Assembly: GCA_015680685.1 (NCBI GenBank) | Contig: MNCI01029492.1 | Coordinates: 1,691,427-1,755,426 of the forward strand | Origin: Gnetum montanum | Taxonomy: Eukaryota; Streptophyta; Gnetopsida; Gnetales; Gnetaceae | Direction of reading: 5' to 3' | DNA length: 64,000 bases | Shown: positions 56,379-64,000 of the stretch, in pieces | Layout: each line of letters opens with the position of its first letter | How positions within the stretch are numbered: the first letter of the stretch is position 1 | The notes under the pieces: model-generated | Databases searched by the model: none | Told to the model about the DNA's origin: nothing | What the model saw: only the letters and a program-made list of their open reading frames with translations | Position numbers and translations under genes: made by a program

Positions 56379-58856
56379 ATGACTTCCGCAACTACAGCTG
56401 CTAACACCTTCAACGTTCCCATCACGGTTCAAGGCATCACTGGTGCCGAACAACTGTTGAACCCAATGCTGGAAACACGTCGATCCCTCAGGATCCAAAA
56501 CTAGGGACCTAAGGGCTTGACCCAACAACATGAGCACTATAACTTCCTCTGTGTAAAGGTTCAGGCAAACCTGCCTTTGGATGTACATGAATTCGAGGGC
56601 AAATGTAGCTTCAAGTTCTCTTACTACGAAGGGAAGGATTTTGTTCCCACTCCAAGCATTTCCATACCTTTGACACAAGCAAATCAAAGGCTTCTAGACC
56701 AGCTAATCCAGTTGGCTAGGCTTAAGGAGTAACAGGACATAGCGTCTAACCAAGATGACGCTATTCAGGACAGACAGGAGGAACTTGATTCCCAATCCGA
56801 CGAGGGAGGTCAAACCAACCCCATTCCTATCCCCCCTACCCAGTCCTTCTGGGCCAATCCATTATCTTTCACTGCTCCCTTTGTCATCACGCCTACGCTC
56901 CCGCAGCCTACAATCACAACTGCAATGGGTAGCCATGTCACCTTCCCAGCATATCAACGCCCTTATTCCCTTGTTTCATTTGCAGCAACTATGCCTCTAC
57001 AAACCGTTCATCATCCCATTCCTATAGCACATCACACATTAATCACAGCTACCCTACTACATGTTCATACTGTACCTACTTCACAATCGTACGCAACTTC
57101 CATTTCAATTCCTACGTTCACATCAGTTCCACCCATCGTGACAAGCCCGGGCCCATCCACATGGTGAACCCCATTCACTTCTTCGCCTATTCCACAATCG
57201 TCGCAGATGCCTCATTATGTTCGCCCTCAGACCTACCAAACCCCGCAAATAGTACAACCCAACACGGGGCTATGGTCTGTTCCACCGACGACAAAAGCAA
57301 TCTATCCGGCAGACCAAACCACGGTTGCTACTCGAACAGCACCACCTGCCAGGTGGTGGACAACGCAAGTAGCACTGTTCGCGGGGGCCATCCCAACGGT
57401 ACAGCCAATGGATCACGTCGCCATCCCCGTCATTCCACAGATGGAAGCTGCCTCCGTAGTTACCCAATCGTCCACACCGTCGTAGGATTTGGATCAAGTG
57501 TTCCAGCTTATCCAAACCCTCACTGAGGAAATAAAACACCTCAAAGCTGTTGGGTCTGACATGGTACAAGTCATGGACTTTTACCAGGACAACCCCATCA
57601 GCCCTGGAATCCTTGCTCTGACATTGCCCCTAGGGATGTCCCTCCCCCACTTCACGAAGTACAATGGATAGGGAAATCCCAATGCACATCTTATTACCTT
57701 TAGGTCTGAATCCCTCCTGTTGCAACAATGGCCACACATGATTATTCGTGTCTTTGCTATGTCCCTAGCCGAGAAAGCCCTGGATTGGTACCGTGTGCTG
57801 TCATGCTCAAACATTTCAATTCTAGAGGAGCTTCTGACCTAGTTCGTCACGTGCTTCAAGTATAACTTGAAGGCAGAAACCACGCTAGACTAGTTGATGA
57901 GCATGAAGCATGATCCTCTGGAACCAGTCCAGAAGTTCATCCAATGTTGGAGCACAACCCTTAACGAAATCCATGAGCCCATCATGGAGGCCCACTTGCT
58001 GGTCGTCTTTAAGGGTGCAGTAAATGACTTTATCAAGTCTAAACTGTACTACCTCACCGCTCGCACTCTTAGTCAAGCCTTTGCTCAAACTAAGAGTATA
58101 CAGGACGCAGTCGAGGAAAGCAAAGACCTGGCCTACATCGCCTACAAAAACACCTTCACAAATAAGGACAATGGTAAGGCCCCAACAACCATAGTGGCCG
58201 CTGTGGTGACCGAGGCCAAGCCCAAACCTAGTAACAATGATAACAAGAATAATAAAAAATCAGTCGTACCCGCAGCTAACCCCATGCCCAAGCAAGTCAA
58301 TGCGCTGCAACCTCCAGTACCCGCACCTGAGACATCTGCACAACCCAAGCCGAACTTTGAGCGTAAACATTGCTCAAAATACACCCCATTACCTCTCAAG
58401 CCTTTAGAACTTCTGAAGCAGCTATTGGCAGTGGGGCACATCCAACACAAGAAAATGTTGAAAGAAGGAATCAGGAGACATCAACGCGTGCTCCTTAGGA
58501 ACCCCTCTTTGGCCCTGCCCAATGAACCCCCAGTTCCTACGGGTTTCAGGCTGAACAGGTTTTGTGACTATCACCAACAAGGTGGTCACAACATAGATTA
58601 CTGTCTGGTGTTGCAGGATGACATCCAGAGATTAATCGATCAGGAAAAACTAGTATTGGACGAAAGAAACCCATTGCACCCTGAGAACCAATCTATGCAT
58701 GTCTACACAAACCCCCTCAATGCCAACAATGTCGATTACATCATCAACACCATCGGTATTGACAATGATCCAGGGCTACCTCAGCAAATATTCGTGGTCC
58801 GTGTGCCTCAGCATAGTGCACCAGCACCACCAGCAGCTGGTCGAAGCTCGAAATAG
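56379..58856 (+). pseudogene. gag of the Tat-like element (826 codons, seven stops, no frame shift)
   Basis: One frame runs from ATG 56379 (MTSATTAANTFNVPITVQG) to 58856 with stops near 56502, 56733, 57165, 57486, 57669, 57840 and 57891. All are one C-to-T or G-to-A step from sense codons, and most are TAG. Order: N-terminal region, long Pro/Thr/Ser-rich part (56760-57480), coiled coil DQVFQLIQTLTEEIKHLK, Gag core with LPLGMSLPHFTKYNG, LAEKALDWYRVL and SMKHDPLEPVQKFIQCW. Then KYTPLPLKPLELLKQLL and a Tat-type finger FCDYHQQGGHNIDYC (58559-58603), where the second Cys position is Y. The finger and TPLP block are typical of Tat/Ogre Gag. Confidence 0.8.
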
Positions 58857-60135
58857 CCATTTGTCCTAAGAGTCCCTTCACGGGCATCCACCCCCATGCC
58901 ACCTATTAGCAAAGCCACGTGACTCCACCTGCTAACACCATTACCTCTGTTTGTCATCAAGGGGCTGATTCATTCGATAGCCCCCACCTCGCATAAGACA
59001 GCTGAACAACCTTCTCGTCCTAAAAAATGGGAAGTGTGTTTCACAAGCGAGATGTCAAGAGGAAGTCCCGCCCCTGGTACTTCCAAGCCAACGTCTCCAC
59101 CCCATGTGTCTACGCCCTCGTCACCAAAGACGAGCATTGCAAATAACCGCACAATCTGTGCCGCCTTGCCAAAAAGGGTCTAAACCTAGATCTGAAGTTG
59201 CCCCTCCTTGGGAAATTCATCTTTTGGGATAAATAGAAGAGGAGGAAAGCGTTAAATAGGGGGGTGGCCAAGACCTCTTGGATACCCTCACTCAGGTCAA
59301 GCAAGCTCTAAAATAGAAAAACACTACACTGAGCTTGTACGACCTAATCATGACGTTTGTCCCACACCATGAGGCTCTGATCCACATGTTGACAGCGATT
59401 CCAGTCAACGAAGACATGCCAACAGAGGAAGAAGCGATCCACTCGGTCATGCTTCCCTCCGCGCCTACAGATCCAGCACCGTCTCAACTGACTTTCAGCG
59501 ACAACTCCATTAGAGAAGATCCCGAGAGGGGTCAAGTGACTTCGACACTTCTATTCATCACAATTTGGGTCGGCCAACACCGGATCTGAAGGGTACACGT
59601 TGATGATGGGGCTGCCACAAACGTCATCCCTTTCCCTATTGTTGATAAGTTGGGCTTGGTTGACCAGATCAAACCCACAGCGACGTCATGCCTGAGGTTG
59701 TTCAATGGGGTGCAGGTCGTGGTCAAAGGCACAATCAACATAGACTTCGTGGCAAGGGACCAGTTCCCCACAAACGCAACGTTCATCGTGGTCGAGGAAA
59801 TGCCCAGGCTTAACCTAATCTTGGGGATATCATGGTTAGCACAACTTAGGGCTATCTCTTCACCTATACACTAGGAAATCCACCTACCATACTCCGGCAG
59901 GAAGGTGGTGATCCATGCTGACGAAGTAGTAGCGCAAGCGATCAATAGCATAGACATGGAGCAGGGCTCAAAGGTTGTAACCTCTAAGAATGAAGCACCT
60001 ACTTACACACACATTAACCATCTAGTGGGAGACTTGGCTCAGCAAGCTAGTTACCAAAACGAAAGCACGTGGGCTGAGTTGCCCTTCCAAGAAGGGGGCA
60101 ATGACATGAACGAGGGCCCTGGCAAAACACCCTGA
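58857..60135 (+). pseudogene. Gag-pol joint and aspartic protease of the Tat-like element
   Basis: In a shifted frame: DLLDTLTQVKQALK, YDLIMTFVPHHEALIHML (a block that precedes protease in Tat elements), then HVDDGAATNVIPFPIVDKLG at about 59596-59655 and NLILGISWLAQLRA at 59812-59853. The active site reads D-D-G-A rather than D-S/T-G; Tat proteases often have D-G-G-A or similar. The frame is open to 60135 (NEGPGKTP) except for single stops. RT should follow, but does not. Confidence 0.7.
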
Positions 60136-60281
60136 CCTTACGTTCTGCTCAACCCACAATGGGTCAAGAGGCAGCTACGCATAGCGTAGCAACCCCACTT
60201 CTTCCTGCCCAATTGTCATTTCTTGTACATTCACCGCCTTTTGCTTTGTTAACATACCATCCTTTTGGCATGCCTACACAG

Positions 60282-60422
60282 TGGCTCGAAATGGCCTAAA
60301 ACTATTCTACGCAAAGGCCTGAAACAACCTAAAACTAGTAAAGGCCCAAAAATGGCCTAAAACTAGCAAAGACTCGAAACGGCCTAAAACTAGCCGAGGC
60401 CCGAAACGGCCTAAAACTAGCA
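60282..60422. repeat. Tandem repeat, 27-28 bp unit, five copies
   Basis: Unit: ggcccgaaacggcctaaaac plus tagcaaa. Copies diverge at a few positions, with the first being the most different. It lies between the end of the protease frame and the antisense gene. Short tandem arrays between coding part and 3' LTR are common in Tat-lineage elements. Confidence 0.8.
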
Positions 60423-60593
60423 CATGAAAGCATGAAAATTTTACACAAAATGTAGCATGTAGACAATACATAAGTTGACGTAGAACCAATTTCTTTTTCG
60501 AAATTCTCTTCTTTATTCAAAACTTTTGCCTTTTAGACAACATTTGCAAAAAATTTTACAAAAGTTCAAGATCTCAAAAAAAATCCCATGCTG

Positions 60594-63500
60594 TCATGGG
60601 TTGTTCCTGTTCACATCATCTTCACCATTCATTCCTACACCATTTCCTTTTGCATCACCTTTCCCTACATTGTCCTCTGTTGATTCTTCATTCCTTCCCT
60701 CTACGGGCCTTGCGCCCTCATCTAGAGCCTGCATCGTAGGAATGAAGTGGTCAGCTAAAAGCAACGCACGCAAGCTACAACAGAGCATAAGCATTAATAC
60801 AATAGAAAGCAACTAACCTGAGAAGGGCCTGCGTCCATCTCGAAGGGTATCCGGTCTAAACTGAGCCTGAGGCAACGCCAGACCTCCTCTTCCATGATGT
60901 CCACCCAACGCCTGTTGCTTGGTTCAGCGTCCGCAGCAGCTCTCTCCCTTTCAACGGTTGTCCACCTTGGTGGTCTCGAAGAAAAGGAAATGGTTGCGGT
61001 ATCTCCTGTGGGAAGGTCCATTTTTCCAATCAGGAGATTCCATAACCTTTACCTACTCTTTGAACTTGGCATAGGCCTTAGAAGCATCAATGGCATTTAC
61101 GAATGCTTTATACGTAAACGCCTCCATAGCAGCGTCCCTGTATAGTTTACGAGTAGTGGCATGTTCCAGCTTCTACATATGTTTATGGTTTTTCTGGGAC
61201 TGCCCCCCGTTCATAAACCTTGACGCTGCAATCTTTCAAATCTTGACACTTCTGGGCTAACAAGTCCATTTGCATCCGTTGTTCTATTATTTCATTGGTG
61301 GCTTCAACGTTCTGACATGCGACTGTCCAAAACCTAGTGTAATCTATCACAGCCGTGCATCAGTCCTCATTATTAGTGTCACGAGCTATGAGGAATTTGT
61401 TCTTGGACTTGAGATCCTCCACATCGACGCTCAAGTCGACCTCCTTTTTCTCAACTCTTTGGACCCGTTTCCACAGGTCCTTGTTGACGTGCTTATACTC
61501 CCACAAGGAACGTGCCAAGTGCAAAGCGCATTTGCAAGCCTCGTCATACAGGTGACGAGGCACCTCAGTCACTTCAAGCGGGAATGTAGGCATGGCACCG
61601 ACTTTCAAAGGTCGTGCCAGGTCCCATTTGAGCTGAGAGGCTACCATGACACAAAGAGCATAGCAATCGCGTTAGCGTAGCAAGATTAGCAAGCTCAAGA
61701 GATTCAAGCATAGCAACATGAGAGCGCCTAATACTACTACTTACCCACATCAGGCTCCACCTGCTAAAGGCGGCTGATCATGTCGTCGACGATTCCCTGC
61801 ATGAACGTAAACTTATCAGGAATTTCAGCCCATGATTTCGCATGAGTCAGAGGAGGTCCTGTAGCATCAACAATGGCACTTGTTACATAACTAAAAATAT
61901 CAGTAATGGTCGAAATGGGCTATGACAAGGTAGACATATTTCCAAACTCACCAGCGTCCGATTGCGGTCTCCCTTCTTGCTAATGCAAGACGATGGTGGT
62001 AGCCTTAGTAGAAGTCCCTCTCAAGTCTGTACGAGCCTCTTCTTCATACGCTGGTGCCTTTCCTTTGGAGAGACCAGCATCTTTTTTATTCAAAAGAGAC
62101 TCTCCTTCATCTCCAAAAATGCCCTCCTCATTAGTAGGAGGGTTCTACCTAATGACAAGATCCCCTGCCTTAGCGACAGGAGCTCCTTTCTTCCTGACCG
62201 AGGCCCTTTCTTTCGAGGCTGGGGCCTCCATGTCTTTATTCGTCACCCCAATCTTAGGGGCTGACACCTCTTCGTCGCCTTCTTCTTCTTCTTCTTCTTC
62301 CTCTGCCAGTCAAAAAACATGTTTGCATTAGCTCAAAATAGGTTAGCCTGAAATAGGTACTACGCTACGCTACGCTGTCTAGCGTAGCACAACGTGGCAG
62401 GCATTAACAAAGTAGGCGAAGAAATAAACATTAAAAAAGAGCGTTTATAAATGGGGGGTTGCGTCCTGTGCAATTTAACCCGCAATCTCTGCCCCTCCTC
62501 TTCCTCCGTGCGAAGGGTTTCCTTAGCTGGAGGGAACCTCTTCCGCTGCAACTTTTTGGCCATAGTCTCAGCTATAAGACGTTCCCCCCATGACACGCTA
62601 CTGGCTACAGCAGGGGGCGTCTCTCCTATGCTGTCTTGGCCACGAACGTTGCGGGCCGCCCGATCCTTAGTCGTCACAGAGAATGACTCCCCAATTATTT
62701 TTGGAGGATCTTGGGCTCGAGTGGTCCGGAGGATCTAGCAGATCCATGGTTTGGAAATCTGGTCACGATTTCCCATGACCCAGGCTCCATTCTCATGAAC
62801 CACCAGAAACTCGGTGAAATGTTTTAGACAGGCTATGTAAAAGAAATAATGTATATTGGAACGGGACTCTAATTTTTTATGGAGTCCCAAGATTTTAGTT
62901 TGCAAGCCTTTATATAGAAACCTGGCTCAGTTGTAACGAGCCCCCTCTTCCATGACCTCATGCATTATCCAAGCCTGCTCAATCCCCAGGACCTTCCCTT
63001 GGAAAAACAGCTGAGGAAATGCACAAGCACGAAAGACAGGGTAAATCTTCTTGGCGAGCCCTTCTTTAAGCTTCTCCATGGGGAGCCCCTTTCACTCCTT
63101 AGCAATCCCCAACCACTTCTGAATTTCCTTCTTCTGAAGGGTCAACTCCTTCTTGCCCTTTGACCTTATGAGGACGCCACCAGCAGGGACACCGAAGCAA
63201 TCTACGAACAGCTGGTCATTGATTTCAATGACCACCCGCACTCCCTGTATGCACGTGCGGAAGCGGCCCGCCTTGTCAGAAAAGGAGTCGATCAGGGAGA
63301 GCATCTCGGCGGTAGGATCGCTCGGATTTGGGGCCAGGAATAGATCCATAAGCCCAGCCTTTTGGATATTCTAGAATAAGGAGTCCGAAGCCGCACCATT
63401 TATCCAGTGTTGGCTCGTATCTACTTCTTCGTACTTGAAGTAGATGTTTGCCTCCTGTGTCTCGACGATTACCACCATCACCTCCTGGGGCTTCTTCGTC

Positions 63501-64000
63501 CCTATAACAATTTTCACAAAAACGTTTAGCATAAAAATGCATAAAATACAAAGATTGCAAAGACACTTAAGCATGTCACACTTACTACTTGGCCTACCGA
63601 GTCTATACGGTGATGGGAACAATGGAAGACTAACTAGAACATGTTCAACGGTGATCGGTTTGAAGGGTTGTGCCCACCCGTCGTCCAGCCAACCAGACCC
63701 CTTACACTGATCGTAGGGAATAGGGTATAGATGTGGGCAGGTGTGGTATTCACCCCCGCATTGACCAATCACACCCACCCGCAGGTTCTCAGTAGAAGAG
63801 AACTCCTATAGGGCTATCCGTGGTGTAGTCAGCAGACCTGGTCGGTCATGAAGCTCTTCCTTGTTGATGTAGAACCTGGTAACAAACACATACTATTAGC
63901 ATTTGGGCCAATATGGTCAATGTTGCACAACATAGTGGAACAAGGCTGCAAAACTCACCCACCAGCACAGTAGACAGTTCTTGGTGGGTTTTGGAAGCAC
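60594..64000 (-). pseudogene. Antisense multi-exon gene inside the Tat-like element
   Basis: Minus-strand exons joined by GT-AG introns: 63876-63958 (GTGAGT..CCAG), 63502-63585 (GTAAGT..ATAG, 84 nt, in frame), one ending at 62303 (GGCAG), 61891-61951 or 61879-61951 (GTGAGT), 61641-61744 (GTAAGT..GTAG), 60729-60817 (GTTAGT..GCAG). Across 63876-63958, 63502-63585, 61641-61744 and 60729-60817 the frame is kept. Parts of the product: FYINKEELHD; IKFEYEEV-like; VVIEINDQLFVDCFGVP and KVLGIEQAWIMHEVMEE (63270-62950); a Glu-run domain (GAA repeat at 62280); coiled coil with LWKRVQRVEKKEVDLSVDVE; an acidic tail ending DDVNRNNP (60597). The FGVP block may be related to plant transposon/mobile domains, weakly. 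Stops sit mostly at Trp or Gln codons; at least one frame shift lies near 61205. The 5' end lies beyond the window. Confidence 0.65.

Larger units (their letters stand above)
54257..64000 (+). mobile_element. Tat/Ogre-like Ty3-gypsy element, apparently without pol, with antisense gene
   Basis: A TG...CA LTR of about 1.67 kb, a primer site, a long gag-protease frame, then no RT, RNase H or integrase up to the window's end. Instead come a 27-28 bp tandem repeat and a spliced-looking antisense gene. Tat-lineage elements are known to carry tandem repeats and extra frames, some antisense, between pol and the 3' LTR. The layout therefore fits such an element after loss of RT to integrase. The 3' LTR is outside the window, so pol displaced further downstream cannot be excluded. 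Confidence 0.65.

Noticed and set aside
57161-57526. 121-codon frame overlapping gag in another frame
   Set aside because: Out of frame with the continuous 826-codon gag; produced by Pro/Thr-rich composition.
60307-60520. Two overlapping minus-strand frames with repeated FRPFRA-like peptides
   Set aside because: They are translations of the 27-28 bp tandem repeat; the frame is a by-product of the unit length.

Overview
The window looks like a gene-poor, methylation-decayed, transposon-packed stretch of a large seed-plant nuclear genome. I see no intact host protein gene, tRNA, rRNA or CRISPR array. Almost everything is LTR retrotransposon sequence, piled up by repeated insertion of one element into another. 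The species cannot be told from the sequence. The plant assignment rests on the element families (Athila/Tat-type Ty3-gypsy with a tRNA-Asp primer site, Ty1-copia with an initiator-Met primer site), on GT-AG introns and on the C-to-T decay pattern. Layout: (1) 1-7598: 3' ends of two plus-strand Athila-like elements (A, LTR 1421-2430; B, LTR 6715-7598), both carrying a third reading frame downstream of pol. A appears to sit in a minus-strand LTR (C, 2431-2786), which itself sits in B. (2) 7599-14129: a tandem repeat, then a Ty1-copia element whose gag is split by a minus-strand non-autonomous LTR element (E5, 9512-12810, target duplication ATAAG). (3) 14130-40732: a deep nest. Copia integrase is cut by minus element 3, whose LTR is split by a solo LTR (14880-15744) and by minus element 2 (15769-38342). 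Element 2 is split by plus element 1 (21716-31182), the most complete element, with perfect target duplications GTATA. (4) 40733-50671: plus element 4, 5'-truncated, with a solo LTR (44392-45361, target duplications ATTAG) inside its reverse transcriptase. (5) 50672-54256: AT-rich sequence, a second copy of the tandem repeat, then an LTR with a duplicated promoter that passes into a tandem array of LTR-derived units of about 620 bp. (6) 54257-64000: a different, Tat/Ogre-like element with a 1.67-kb LTR, a nearly continuous gag-protease frame, no reverse transcriptase or integrase inside the window, a 27-28 bp tandem repeat, and on the opposite strand a gene-like locus with at least five recognisable introns. 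How the pieces work together: elements 1 and 4 have the order LTR, PBS, gag, protease, RT, RNase H, integrase, about 2 kb of non-coding sequence, polypurine tract, LTR. A, B, 2 and 3 have in addition a 3' frame of up to about 2.9 kb that begins with M-x-P-K and ends in a proline-rich tail. In A and B its start codon follows a splice-acceptor-like YAG directly, which suggests expression from a spliced RNA. All pol copies carry stops and lesions at catalytic residues, so none looks autonomous. Part 2 highlights the antisense spliced gene in the Tat-like element, the exchange of short palindromic modules in U3 promoters across LTR families, the spliced 3' frame with its gain/loss polymorphism, and the LTR-derived tandem array.
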